A stretch of 64,000 nucleotides of DNA, taken from NCBI RefSeq assembly GCF_018982885.2, contig NZ_CP081849.1, positions 558,001 to 622,000 of the forward strand, written 5' to 3'. Position numbers and translations under genes: made by a program. Each line of letters begins with the position of its first letter. Positions within the stretch are counted from its first letter, which is position 1. The stretch comes from Polymorphobacter megasporae. Lineage in GTDB: Bacteria; Pseudomonadota; Alphaproteobacteria; Sphingomonadales; Sphingomonadaceae. The notes below the pieces were generated by a model. That model did not search any database, had not been told where the DNA came from, and saw only the letters and a list, made by a program, of their open reading frames with translations. Shown here in pieces: positions 26,509-35,734 of the stretch.

Positions 26509-26838
26509 TCAGCGGATTGCAATCTGCGTTTCGCGGCCTGTCTGGGTCGTTGCATTCGCCACTGCCACCGTCATCTGACGAGCGGTCGAGACCAGGGCCT
26601 GCCGCTTGCACGTTTTGGTCGTCGCCTCGACCGATAGGGGCGCGCCGTAGGTTTCTCCACACACCACGTCGATCGCGCGGGCGACACGATGCTGCAGAGT
26701 CGCTTGGCCGGCATTGGATGCGAGGTTGAGGTCGGCGTAGCTGACATGCTGGATCGGGACGGATCCCGTCAGCGGTCCTGCGGCGAGCGACGGAGCCGAA
26801 GCCAGAAATGCGAGCGAGAAGAGAGCCGAGTTACGCAT
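26509..26838 (-). CDS. UrcA-family secreted protein
   Basis: The 109-residue protein has a signal peptide (MRNSALFSLAFLASAPSLAA) and the UrcA-family body: the VSYADLNLASNAGQATLQHR strand-helix unit, AIDVVCG and TKTCKRQALVSTARQM, with the usual pair of cysteines. UrcA proteins are small periplasmic proteins of unknown function found mainly in Sphingomonadales and Caulobacterales. A ribosome site (AAGGATC) precedes the ATG. It is separated from the downstream RiPP-like genes by a strong hairpin. Confidence 0.85.
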   Translation of the reverse strand: MRNSALFSLAFLASAPSLAAGPLTGSVPIQHVSYADLNLASNAGQATLQHRVARAIDVVCGETYGAPLSVEATTKTCKRQALVSTARQMTVAVANATTQTGRETQIAIR

Positions 26839-27331
26839 TGAATGATCCTTTTAATTATATGTTGCCGGCCACGCTTCGCTGCCTGCCCGTGAAGTGGTCA
26901 TGCCGGCCAGAGCGTGAGGCGGCCGTTAATGCGCGGGCCGCTTCGCGTGAAAAGTTCGTGAAATGACAGCGAGCACGGCCAAAAGCGGACAGTGCAAGCG
27001 ACAATGCATTCAAACACAAGCACAGCGATTGTCCGATATCGGGGACTTTTACACGTCTTTATTATAAAGACTCGACGGCTTGCGCTCAGCTGCCGACACT
27101 GCCCTCCCGGCAGCCCCACAAGTCGGCTCGTCTCGTCGTTGACCTTACCACCTTCTTATATCTCGTATCCCCGCGGCTCGCGCCGTGCGAATGAACGGCT
27201 CCGGAGCGTCCGGTGCTTTTATGCCGCTTCGTTAGTCTCTATGCGCCAAAAGGTCGGAATCTCCATTTGGTTGTCCAGACGCCGGGGTGGACATGGAACA
27301 AGGCAGCGCGCTGGAGGGAATCTCTGAAAAT
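26839..27331. other. Promoter region between UrcA and the second regulator
   Basis: There is no gene here. The stretch is relatively AT-rich and holds a perfect palindrome at 27055-27071. It is the likely control region for the UrcA-like gene and perhaps for the precursor operon. Confidence 0.5.
27055..27071. promoter_or_regulatory. Palindrome GTCTTTA-TTA-TAAAGAC, possible operator
   Basis: Two perfect 7-base arms flank a 3-base spacer in the gene-free stretch upstream of the UrcA-like gene. It may be a regulator site for one of the flanking regulators, an inference from position only. Confidence 0.35.
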
Positions 27332-29431
27332 TCATGCTGCCGCGTGAGATCGTTCCCAGGAAAATCGTTCAGCGGTTTGACGGCAATCATAGGGCACTGA
27401 ACCATCGCGACAGAAATCGGGCCATAAATTCGTAGTTCGCCAGATCGCAAGCAGTCCCTGCCTCTGAACAACTCTCATGAAGCGAGGATCTGCACGGACA
27501 GACTGCAGTATCTTCCTGAACCAGAAATCACTTTCCTGCTGAGGCGGCATCTGCAGCGCAATATCGAGCGCTGTCGCCGGCCTTCCTAGGAGTGCGAAGT
27601 CACTGACGAGTTGAACATCGCTTGTAAATCCGCGACGCCTTTCTTCCACGAGAGCGGCGACGGCATAATCGATGTTGGCCTGCGTCGGCGACGCTCTCGC
27701 TCGGAGGAAAGTCCGCCACGACGCCATGTCATCCTTGTTGCCGACAGTCTCGTTTCGATCGTTGAGCATTGCTAAAGCTTCGCGCGGATCACCAAAGCGT
27801 GCCGCGGTGGCGAACCGAGCATGCCAGGTGTTGGCGTCGTCCGGCCACGTTTCTCGCATATGATTTATCGCTTCGTTGGCCGCATCGAGTTCACCTGCGT
27901 TGGCAAGCGCGCGTACGAGTCGTGCGGTTTTGCCCGGGAAAAGCGGATCGAGCGCAACAGCGCGTTGATTGGCGGCGATGCTATCTTGGACGCGGCCAAT
28001 TGCGCCCAGATCGATCGCATAGCGGTTATAGAGCTGCGCATTATCCGGCTCGACCTTGAGCCCAGCCTCAATAAGTTTCTCCCGTGGTATCCAATGCTCG
28101 ATGCCGGGCAATAGAAGCGCTTGCGCGTAATAGGCATTCCCCTCGTGCGGGTCGATCGCAAGCGCGCGCCGCGCTGCGCCTTCGGCCTCGCGCCGCATCG
28201 CTTCGGCATTAGCGGGGTCGGCATCTTCGCGCGCATAGGCCAGACTGATTGCGAGGTCTGCCCACGCACCCGCAAACTGCGGCACGCGCGCGGTCACCTG
28301 ACGGAGCAAAAATGCAACCTGACTTTGGTCGCCGCTGTGGAGATTGCACGCTTCCAGATAGAGGGCGGTCGCTCGCGCATCGACCGCCTCGGGGACACCA
28401 CGAGTACCGAGCGCACAAACGAGAACCGCCGCTACATTGGTGCTCACTTGCTGTCTGAAACCCGCCATATCGGCAAGCGGCGCTGTATAATCATGCGACC
28501 AAAGTATAGCGTTATCGGTGCTATCGCTGACCACAACGACCGCATGCAAATCACCGCCGCCGCTCGCGACATTACCGCTTACACTGAACGCCGCCCTTCG
28601 CGAAGCGATGCGGTCGTCGGCAAATTCCAGTGCGCCGTCATGACCGAGCACGGCGCGAGATAGATCGCTCGCTAGATCTTGTGACAGGCGACGTGCAGGC
28701 AAATCGCCCGGTGTGACACGGAGAGGCTGGACAACAATAAGACGACGATGCTCCTCCGGTGCGTCCGAGCGCGAGTGGACGAGCGCGATCGATACGAGGG
28801 CGGCAAGCGATGCCGCCAGTGGGAAGGCCACCCGCCACCGGCGAGCGGCGGTGAGCGGGCTAAGTGCGGATGACGCAACCGTGATCGGCGCAATGCGTGC
28901 GCGATCGTCCTTGGTGGCCTCCACATGCGATTGGCTTTGTCGCTCGCTAACCAGCCAGCGATCAAACCCCGGCGAAATTCCGTCGAGATCAGTTGAAGTC
29001 ACGGACGCAGCGGTCGCGCCCGAGCAATTCTGCGATGCGACCGCCAAACAGCTTGTATCCAGCCAGACTGAGACACGATCCGCGGCAACTAGCGGATGAG
29101 CAGTTCCCATTAGGGGGCGAAGTTCATAGAGAGTCTGACGAAGGCTCTGTCGCGCCTGCTCGTCGCCACGGTCCCCCCACAACAGGGTGATCAAGACTTT
29201 TCGTGCCTCGATATGACCGGGCTTGCGCAGCAGATAGAGGATCAGCGCCCGCGCCTTCCGCCCGCGTGGGGTGACGTCGCATCCGTCGGCGGTCATCAGC
29301 TTGAGAGCCCCGACCGTCTCGACGGTAAGAATTTTGCCCGGCGGACTTTGGAACATCTCGCGGCACGCCCCCTCGACACACCGATTTACAGCGGAATCAT
29401 CGAGAGATCGACGAGTGAATCCGCCGCCCAT
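27332..29431 (-). CDS. Large SARP-like regulator with membrane segment and TPR repeats
   Basis: The frame from 29431 gives 699 residues; ATG 29356 (25 residues later, with GAGGGGG upstream) is a likely alternative start. It has an OmpR/SARP-type winged helix (VTPRGRKARALILYLLRKPG, ITLLWGDRGDEQARQSLRQT), then a single hydrophobic helix (WRVAFPLAASLAALVSIALV), a TolB-like region and TPR-like repeats (ARRALAIDPHEGNAYYAQAL, DSIAANQRAVALDPLFPGKT). This resembles CadC-type membrane-bound regulators. It is related in plan to the regulator at 22112-24136, and together they bracket the YcaO-TfuA locus. Confidence 0.8.
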   Translation of the reverse strand: MGGGFTRRSLDDSAVNRCVEGACREMFQSPPGKILTVETVGALKLMTADGCDVTPRGRKARALILYLLRKPGHIEARKVLITLLWGDRGDEQARQSLRQTLYELRPLMGTAHPLVAADRVSVWLDTSCLAVASQNCSGATAASVTSTDLDGISPGFDRWLVSERQSQSHVEATKDDRARIAPITVASSALSPLTAARRWRVAFPLAASLAALVSIALVHSRSDAPEEHRRLIVVQPLRVTPGDLPARRLSQDLASDLSRAVLGHDGALEFADDRIASRRAAFSVSGNVASGGGDLHAVVVVSDSTDNAILWSHDYTAPLADMAGFRQQVSTNVAAVLVCALGTRGVPEAVDARATALYLEACNLHSGDQSQVAFLLRQVTARVPQFAGAWADLAISLAYAREDADPANAEAMRREAEGAARRALAIDPHEGNAYYAQALLLPGIEHWIPREKLIEAGLKVEPDNAQLYNRYAIDLGAIGRVQDSIAANQRAVALDPLFPGKTARLVRALANAGELDAANEAINHMRETWPDDANTWHARFATAARFGDPREALAMLNDRNETVGNKDDMASWRTFLRARASPTQANIDYAVAALVEERRRGFTSDVQLVSDFALLGRPATALDIALQMPPQQESDFWFRKILQSVRADPRFMRVVQRQGLLAIWRTTNLWPDFCRDGSVPYDCRQTAERFSWERSHAAA

Positions 29432-29458
29432 GAATGGGGCCGCGGCGCACCATCCACG

Positions 29459-30184
29459 CTATCGGGCTGTCAAACGCATATCTGTCGCGCTTTTACGACG
29501 CCGAATTGTGGCACCGACGAGGCCGAAACCGCCAACCATCATCGACCAGGACGTGGGCTCGACCACCGAAGCGACATTCGCAAAGATCGGTTTGCCAAAA
29601 AGATTCCCCTGCCCATCGCTTGTCCGATCATCGAGTTCGAAATCGTGATCGAGGCCCAAACGGTCTTGAAAGGCACCGTTTGCAGCAGCAATTGGATCAG
29701 TGTAAATGGTAATGCCATGTCTGATATGAAATACGCCTCCAATCCCGGCGAATGATCCGTGCAAATACTCGATTATCGGAAAATTTCCTGAACCCAAGTC
29801 CACAGTAGTGTCACTGGTCGGCGTTCCGTAGTTAATCTGATTGAACTTCGAGAACACCGTGTTGCCGACGGTGATCGAGAGAGACGCATAGGGATCGTCG
29901 GACAGGCTAGTGGCCTTGACGCTCGTGAACTGGACCGCAGACGAGCCATAGAATTTGGCGACGGTCGCGTTGGTTGTGCTCGTGTAGTCCATCAGCTTTT
30001 TCGGATCGAACGTCGCCGAATATGAAACGCGGTCGCCCAGCGAAAATGTAGTGCCGTCGTCGCCGTCATATACATCGACCGCGCTCACAATGCCGCTATA
30101 GGTAACGTTCACATAATTTGCCTGCGCCCGCGACGCGACAAGCGTCGCAAGAAGCGCTGCGATTCCCAAACAATTACCTACCAT
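29459..30184 (-). CDS. PEPxxWA-CTERM secreted protein
   Basis: The 241-residue protein has a signal peptide (about residues 1-22), a beta-rich body (VNVTYSGIVSAVDVYDGDDG) and a C-terminal sorting signal: VEPTSWSMMVGGFGLVGAT followed by RRRK. The motif is a variant (VEPTSW) of the usual VPEPxxW. Such proteins are thought to be processed by an exosortase-type system and exported with exopolysaccharide. The ATG is preceded by GCAGGAGC. The gene ends 28 bases upstream of the second regulator's possible start, on the same strand, and could be cotranscribed with it. Confidence 0.8.
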   Translation of the reverse strand: MVGNCLGIAALLATLVASRAQANYVNVTYSGIVSAVDVYDGDDGTTFSLGDRVSYSATFDPKKLMDYTSTTNATVAKFYGSSAVQFTSVKATSLSDDPYASLSITVGNTVFSKFNQINYGTPTSDTTVDLGSGNFPIIEYLHGSFAGIGGVFHIRHGITIYTDPIAAANGAFQDRLGLDHDFELDDRTSDGQGNLFGKPIFANVASVVEPTSWSMMVGGFGLVGATIRRRKSATDMRLTAR

Positions 30185-30400
30185 GAAAAGCTCCTGCGAA
30201 TGTTAGGACGGTGAATACCCAGCTGGACAGGTTAAGAAACCGGAGAAAACTGCATAGCGCTGTTATAAATCTAGCATCAGAAGTTAACTAATGAACGGGT
30301 ATATGGTATATAGACGTCTCCGGCGGAGCGGCCACCTTGAGCTTTGTCTATAAAACCATTGTCATTAGGACTGTCGGACACGGATCGGCTTCGAAGAGCA

Positions 30401-31078
30401 TTAGGTAAAATTTATCGATCGTGTGGAACGGTGGCGCATACCGAGACCGACCACGCCAAACCCGATTATCATCATTGCCCATGTAGCTGGCTCGGGGACC
30501 GCTGCAGTAACGGCGTTGAAGCTGTACGACGCGCCTTCGTCGCCGTCGTAGAGCCAAAGAGAGTAGGTACCCGCGCCAAGCGGCCCATTGAAGGTAGTCG
30601 CACCTGGGACCGGAAAGCCGGGTGCCGTGGCTTTGCCGATGGCAGGCAATATGTCGGTCCCGACCTGGGCCTGGGTCACGAGCGTCCAACCCAGCAGACC
30701 TGCCGCCGAAGTGAACGAGGGATTGACCGAAACATCGGCGCCCGATGCCAATCCAAGGAACATGCTATCGATCCGCGGGTCCGTTATAATCGATGTCCCC
30801 GGACCGACCACAAATTTTGTCAGACGTTCGCCGGTGGGAACGATAAACGTCACATAATCCATGTCCTGGTGCGTGCGTTCGCCATGCGGGCCAACACGAG
30901 AACCGAACGTGTCGATCACGCCGCTAATCAGATTGGTGCCGCGTGTCAGATCCCCGAGGAGCGTCGGACGATCCGGATCATCCGAGAAGTCGGCCGTCTC
31001 AGTGAAGTTCGTGGCGTGCGCGGAGGCAGTAGCCAGCAGCGCTGCAGCGATCGAGGTGATAATGGCGACGCGGAGCAT
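30401..31078 (-). CDS. PEPxxWA-CTERM secreted protein
   Basis: ATG 31078 after AGGGGAATGCT gives 225 residues. It has a signal peptide (MLRVAIITSIAAALLATASA), a beta-rich body with a TYSLWLYDGDEGASYSFNA segment and the C-terminal signal VPEPATWAMMIIGFGVVGLG followed by MRHR. The 'GxYSLWxYDG' stretch resembles pre-peptidase-like C-terminal domains. It stands just upstream of, and in the same direction as, another PEPxxWA-CTERM gene. Function unknown. Confidence 0.85.
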   Translation of the reverse strand: MLRVAIITSIAAALLATASAHATNFTETADFSDDPDRPTLLGDLTRGTNLISGVIDTFGSRVGPHGERTHQDMDYVTFIVPTGERLTKFVVGPGTSIITDPRIDSMFLGLASGADVSVNPSFTSAAGLLGWTLVTQAQVGTDILPAIGKATAPGFPVPGATTFNGPLGAGTYSLWLYDGDEGASYSFNAVTAAVPEPATWAMMIIGFGVVGLGMRHRSTRSINFT

Positions 31079-31533
31079 AGCATTCCCCTGTAGTTGCTTG
31101 GCGCGGCTAACCGCCCACGGCGATATAGTTAACGATGTGACTGGCTTGTTGCGCGTCAAACACGGCGTCAGAGCGCTGCTGACGCATTTTTGACGGGGAA
31201 GAGCCATCGAGCGCAAAGTCCGTCCTAAGGTCGGGCCGGTGCTTGGTCGTCTTCCGACATGTCCATAGACGTTAGAACGAGCGGCAGCCGGTAAGCGCGC
31301 CGACAGCAGCAGCGAGCGGGTGTTTGCCAAAAACGTTGGTCTGGGTCGACGCGGAAAGGGGAAACGATGGGGCCGTTCACAGCCTGTCGGCGTTCCGCGC
31401 GCTTCGCAGCCTAACTGTCATATGCTCAGGTCGCAAATTCGCCCCAAGTTCCAACACATGGAAACACCCGATCTGCCGGGCGGAGCGAGCCGTAGGAAAG
31501 CTGAGCATGCTTGAATGCGGGGCGCGCTGATGC
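31079..31533. other. Intergenic stretch upstream of a PEPxxWA-CTERM gene
   Basis: No convincing gene on either strand. It should hold the promoter of the PEPxxWA-CTERM gene starting at 31078 and the 3' end of the NmrA/epoxide hydrolase transcript. Confidence 0.4.
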
Positions 31534-32433
31534 CTAGTTCGTCATTCCCAAAACATCCCTGGCTGTTTTCCAGCTTCTGACACCATAGCGGTCATTATCG
31601 AGCGGCTCGAGCTGGCCGCGCCCACTGGACATATCGCGGAGATATTGCATCCCCTGCCACACCGGGAATATGGCCCTATTGCTCGGGCTTAATGTCCTTG
31701 CGACGCCGATCACGATGCTCAGCAAACCGATCCCGCCGGCACGCCACAAGCCAAACTTATGCCCCGTCAAACTTGTCATGATGTCCGCAAGTTCGCGCGG
31801 GCTCACGGTGGTGCCAGCGATCCGCAGGATCCGCGGCGTTGTCTCGTCCAGTGTCGCCGCGGCAACATAATCCGCAACATCGTTCTTCGCGGTGAAGTCG
31901 AGCTTCTGGTCTGCAGTCCCCCAGTAAAGAATCTTGCGTTGTTTGTGGAGCACGATCGGCGCTTGCCCGGTCAGCAGGTCGGCGAACGCGCCGTTGAGAA
32001 CCGAGGTTGCGCTAATCGGCCGCGTATCGATCTGCGCCATGAACCGACGGCGCAGATCGAGGTTACGATTGCCGCCCGGCTTGGTCTTCGTGAAGTCGAG
32101 CGAATAATCGGACGGAATGAAGCGCGGGACGCCCGTCGCTACCGCCGCGTCGAGCAGGTTTCCTTGCGTCTCGATCATCACCGGCTCCAGCCCGTTTAGC
32201 GCGGAGACGATACAAGACGCGCCCTCGCAGGCGCGGCGCAACGCTGCGGCATCGTTATAATCGACCACTACGAGGTCCGCGCCCGTCGCCTGCAAGTCAG
32301 CCCGCGCTTTTGCCGGCGTCTCGGACCGGATCAGCACACGGAAGGCCATATGTCGCCGGCCCATGGCGACGGCGATGCGCTTACCGAGGTCGCCCGTGGC
32401 GCCAGCAAGAACGATCGGTCCAATAGAGCTCAT
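31534..32433 (-). CDS. NmrA-like NAD(P)-binding protein
   Basis: The 299-residue protein has an N-terminal Rossmann dinucleotide site (PIVLAGATGDLGKRIAVAMG) and the atypical-SDR body of NmrA/isoflavone-reductase-like proteins (CIVSALNGLEPVMIETQGNL, VPRFIPSDYSLDFTKTKPGG, DFTAKNDVADYVAAATLDET). It probably reduces or senses a small substrate using NADP. It overlaps the upstream epoxide hydrolase gene by four bases (ATGA), so the two form an operon. A divergent LysR regulator lies beyond an IS630-family insertion. Confidence 0.85.
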   Translation of the reverse strand: MSSIGPIVLAGATGDLGKRIAVAMGRRHMAFRVLIRSETPAKARADLQATGADLVVVDYNDAAALRRACEGASCIVSALNGLEPVMIETQGNLLDAAVATGVPRFIPSDYSLDFTKTKPGGNRNLDLRRRFMAQIDTRPISATSVLNGAFADLLTGQAPIVLHKQRKILYWGTADQKLDFTAKNDVADYVAAATLDETTPRILRIAGTTVSPRELADIMTSLTGHKFGLWRAGGIGLLSIVIGVARTLSPSNRAIFPVWQGMQYLRDMSSGRGQLEPLDNDRYGVRSWKTARDVLGMTN

Positions 32434-33581
32434 GCGCGCATCTCCCGAAAACCAGTCCTAATCTCGTCGACGAACAGCGCCGGTTGTTCAAGCGCCGCGA
32501 AATGGCCGCCACGATCGAGTTCGTTGAAGTGCACCAGATTGGCGAACCGCGTCTCTGCCCAGCGCCGCGACAGCCGAACGAGTTCCTTGGGGAACATGCT
32601 GATCGCCGCACGTGTCCGTATTGGCGCGGAAGGCGGATTGGCTATAGACGACTGACCTTCCCAGTAGAGGCGCGCGGACGACGCGCCCGCGTCGGGCAGC
32701 CAATACAGCATGATGTCGTCCAGAATCTCGTCGTACGTAAACGCCTTTTCGGCATTCCCGTCACTGTCCGAGACGTCCTGCAGCATGGCGTAGATCCACG
32801 CCGCCTGCCCGATGGGCGAATCCGCGAGCGCGTAGCCGATCGTCTGGGGCCGCGTACCCTGCAGCTGCGCATAGCCCGACAGCACGTTCTGATAATAGGC
32901 CATGCTATCGAGCATGGCCTGCTCCGCCGGTGTGGCACCGGCCGTTTCGTCCGGGGTGGGTTGGTACATTACGAAGTTGAGGTGGATGCCAACGCAGCCT
33001 TGCGGTGCCTTGTAGCCAATCGCGGTCGTCACCGCCGCGCCCCAGTCGCCACCCTGCGCCACCCAACGATCATAGCCTAGCCGATCCATCAAAGTCGCCC
33101 AGGCATCGGCGATCCGCGGAATGCCCCAGCCCGGCTCGGCTGGCTTATCCGAAAAGCCAAATCCGGGGAGCGTCGGGATCACAAGGTGAAACGCATCCTT
33201 GGGATCGCCGTCGTAAGCCGCCGGATCCGTAAGCGGTCCGATCACCTTGTGAAACTCGAGCACCGACCCCGGCCATCCATGCGTCATGATCAGCGGTAAT
33301 GCGCCGGGCTCGGGCGAACGAATGTGCAGGAAATGAAGGCCAAGCCCGTCGATCACAGTGCGATGCTGGCCAAGGCCATTGAGCATTCGTTCGCAGCGCC
33401 GCCAGTCATAGTCGTTGCGCCAATAATCGATGAGCGCCCGGAGCTTCTCGAGGTTCGGGCCCTGCCGCGTGTCGGTGACGGTTTCGCGATCAGGCCAGCG
33501 CGTGGCGTCCAGTCGCCGGCGCAGGTCGCTGAGTTGGTCCTCGGGTACCGACAAATGAAACGGTTCGACGGCAACGGACAT
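32430..33581 (-). CDS. Epoxide hydrolase with N-terminal EHN domain
   Basis: The 383-residue protein starts with an EHN domain (FHLSVPEDQLSDLRRRLDAT, RWPDRET) followed by an alpha/beta hydrolase core. It shows the HGWPGS oxyanion motif, the nucleophile Asp in VAQGGDWGAAVTTAIG and a C-terminal His in ELDRGGHFAALEQP. Two Tyr in the lid fit microsomal-type epoxide hydrolases. It would open an epoxide to a diol, with the NmrA-like protein acting next. Substrate unknown. The 5' side of the gene is 54 bases from an IS630-family element. Confidence 0.88.
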   Translation of the reverse strand: MSVAVEPFHLSVPEDQLSDLRRRLDATRWPDRETVTDTRQGPNLEKLRALIDYWRNDYDWRRCERMLNGLGQHRTVIDGLGLHFLHIRSPEPGALPLIMTHGWPGSVLEFHKVIGPLTDPAAYDGDPKDAFHLVIPTLPGFGFSDKPAEPGWGIPRIADAWATLMDRLGYDRWVAQGGDWGAAVTTAIGYKAPQGCVGIHLNFVMYQPTPDETAGATPAEQAMLDSMAYYQNVLSGYAQLQGTRPQTIGYALADSPIGQAAWIYAMLQDVSDSDGNAEKAFTYDEILDDIMLYWLPDAGASSARLYWEGQSSIANPPSAPIRTRAAISMFPKELVRLSRRWAETRFANLVHFNELDRGGHFAALEQPALFVDEIRTGFREMRA

Positions 33582-33631
33582 AAACTTATCTCCAAGCTGA
33601 GCAGCATCTCATCGCGCTGCGTTTCATCGAT

Positions 33632-34726
33632 CTAGTGGACTGATTCTAACGTTTGGTGCCCGCGTCTGACGGCGGCGATGATTTCGTTTGGATCGGCGCG
33701 CCAGACGAAGGGACGCGGTTCCTGATTGTGCTCCTTGATGAAGCGGTTGATGGCGGCCTGGAGGTCGACGACGGAGCAGAAGACGCCATTCTTCAGGCGC
33801 CGGCGGGTCAGCTTGGCAAAGAAGCCCTCTACGGCGTTGAGCCACGAACACGACGTCGGCACGAAGTGGAACGTCCAGCGCGGATGCCGGCCGAGCCAGG
33901 CGCGGACCTTGGGCTGTTTGTGTGTGGCGTAATTGTCGAGGATGACGTGGACGGCCTTGTCGGCGGGCAACTCGGCCTCGACGGCGTTCAGGAAGCGGAT
34001 GAACTCCTGGTGCCGATGGCGCTGCATGTTGCGCCCGATCACCGAGCCGTCGAGCACGTTCAGCGCCGCGAACAAGGTCGTCGTCCCGTTGCGCTTGTAG
34101 TCGTGGGTCATGGTCGCACCGCGGCCGCGCTTGAGCGGCAGCCCCGGCTGGGTACGGTCGAGCGCCTGGATCTGGCTCTTCTCGTCCACCGACAGCACGA
34201 TCGCGTGTGCCGGCGGCGAGACATAGAGGCCGACCACGTCGTGCAGCTTCTCGGCAAACGCCTTGTCGTTGGACAGCTTGAAGCTCCGCCAGCGGTGCGG
34301 TGCCAGGCCATGGTCGTGCCAGATCTTCACAACCGAGGACGCAGCGATGCCGACCGCCTTGGCCATCGCACGGACCGTCCAGTGCGTCGCTTCATGGTCG
34401 GGGCGTTCAAGGGTCAGGGCCACGATCCTGTCGACGAGCCCCGCCTCGAGCGGAGCGATGCCCGGCGGGCGGGTCTTGTCGCGCAGCAAACCATCGACAC
34501 CTTGGGCCATGAAGCGTTCCTGCCAGCGCCACACGCAGGTCTTCGACTTGCCGGCCGCCGCCATGATCGCGAGCGTTCCCAGCCCTTGATCCGTGAGCAG
34601 AATGATCCGTGCACGCCAGACATGCTTCTGCGGCGAACCCCGCGCCGAGACAATCGCTTCAAGCCGAGCCCTGTCTGAGGCCGTGACCTCGATCCTGATA
34701 CCAGTGCGCATCCAACAACGTCGCAC
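33632..34726 (-). CDS. IS630-family transposase
   Basis: The 364-residue protein has an N-terminal helix-turn-helix (LGTLAIMAAAGKSKTCVWRW) and a winged HTH (WTVRAMAKAVGIAASSVVKI). A DDE catalytic core follows: first Asp in IVLSVDEKSQIQALDRTQPG, second in VHVILDNYATHKQPKVRAWL and Glu in SCSWLNAVEGFFAKLTRRRL. The frame is intact, so the element may be active. A long plus-strand frame over the same bases is a shadow. Confidence 0.9.
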   Translation of the reverse strand: MRRCWMRTGIRIEVTASDRARLEAIVSARGSPQKHVWRARIILLTDQGLGTLAIMAAAGKSKTCVWRWQERFMAQGVDGLLRDKTRPPGIAPLEAGLVDRIVALTLERPDHEATHWTVRAMAKAVGIAASSVVKIWHDHGLAPHRWRSFKLSNDKAFAEKLHDVVGLYVSPPAHAIVLSVDEKSQIQALDRTQPGLPLKRGRGATMTHDYKRNGTTTLFAALNVLDGSVIGRNMQRHRHQEFIRFLNAVEAELPADKAVHVILDNYATHKQPKVRAWLGRHPRWTFHFVPTSCSWLNAVEGFFAKLTRRRLKNGVFCSVVDLQAAINRFIKEHNQEPRPFVWRADPNEIIAAVRRGHQTLESVH

Positions 34727-34780
34727 GTCCGACCGGCGCCGGGAATCCCCAACAGGACTCGTCCGTCTCGTTCAATCCAC
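33635..34780 (-). mobile_element. IS630-family insertion sequence
   Basis: The 1146-base element has TA on both sides (33633-33634 and 34781-34782) and short inverted ends (GTGGACTGATTCTAAC on the left; GTGGATTGAACGAGAC on the right in reverse complement). It carries one transposase gene. The TAG stop of the transposase is completed by the left TA duplication. It sits between the epoxide hydrolase operon and the divergent LysR gene, so it may separate or alter their shared control region. Confidence 0.88.
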
Positions 34781-34846
34781 TAGCGCGTTCCAGCGCTCCG
34801 GATTAGACCGTCAAACTGCGATAGGGTGTTGCGAAACGGGAACGCG

Positions 34847-35734
34847 ATGGAACTGAACGATCTCCGCGCGTTTGCGCGTACCGCCGATATCGGCAGCGTT
34901 TCCGGTGCGGCACGGTCGCTTGGTCTGCCGAAGTCGACCGTCAGCCGAGCGCTGACGCGGCTTGAGGCCGACATCGGCGCCTTACTAATTGATCGCTCGA
35001 CCCGGCATCTGCGACTGACCGATGCAGGAATGCTCTTTCATCCCTACGCCACGCGGATCCTCGCCGACGTCGACGAGGCGGGAACCGCGCTCGACAACTT
35101 CACCGGTATTCCCCGCGGAACGCTACGGATCAGCGCACCGTTCACCTTCGTGGTCGCACTCGTCGCGCCGATGCTGCCGGACTTTCTTGCGCGCTATCCC
35201 GAAATCCGGGTCATCCTCGATGTCGAGAATCGCATCATCGACATGCCAGTCGAACCGGCAGATCTTGTGATCCGCGTCGGCACCCTCCCCGACAGCGACC
35301 TCATCGCCCGGCATCTGCTGGCCACCGAGGCGTGGACCTGCGCCAGTCCCGGCTATCTTGCGGCATATGGGATACCGGCGAGCGTCGCCGACCTTCGTCG
35401 ACACACGATGATCGGTTACGCCGATCGCCAAGAAACCTGGTCGTATCGCCGATCGTCAGGCGACGTCGAACACTTCAAATTTAGCGCCGCGCATGCCGTG
35501 TCCGACTCGATTGCCCTCGAAGCAATGTTGATCGCCGGCGGCGGTATCGGCCGGCTGCCGGACTTCATCGCGCGGCGGGCGGTCGCCACGGGCGATCTGA
35601 TGCGGCTGTTCCCCGAGACTACCGGAGACACGTTGGAGGTGAACGCACTCTACACGAGCCATCGCAGCCTTTCCGCGAAGGTCCGGGCTTTCATCGATGC
35701 TTTGATCGGGCATCTGTCGGGCGGTCAAGGGTAA
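34847..35734 (+). CDS. LysR-family transcriptional regulator
   Basis: ATG 34847 after ACGGGAACGCG gives 295 residues. The N-terminal winged HTH is MELNDLRAFARTADIGSVSG, AARSLGLPKSTVSRALTRLE; the effector domain (GTLRISAPFTFVVALVAPML, PADLVIRVGTLPDSDLIAR) follows. It faces away from the epoxide hydrolase/NmrA operon, the usual LysR arrangement, so it probably regulates that operon. The IS630-family element now separates the two by more than 1.1 kb. Confidence 0.88.
   Translation: MELNDLRAFARTADIGSVSGAARSLGLPKSTVSRALTRLEADIGALLIDRSTRHLRLTDAGMLFHPYATRILADVDEAGTALDNFTGIPRGTLRISAPFTFVVALVAPMLPDFLARYPEIRVILDVENRIIDMPVEPADLVIRVGTLPDSDLIARHLLATEAWTCASPGYLAAYGIPASVADLRRHTMIGYADRQETWSYRRSSGDVEHFKFSAAHAVSDSIALEAMLIAGGGIGRLPDFIARRAVATGDLMRLFPETTGDTLEVNALYTSHRSLSAKVRAFIDALIGHLSGGQG

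Noticed and set aside
33653-34678. Long plus-strand frame across the IS630-family element
   Set aside because: Shadow of the intact IS630 transposase.
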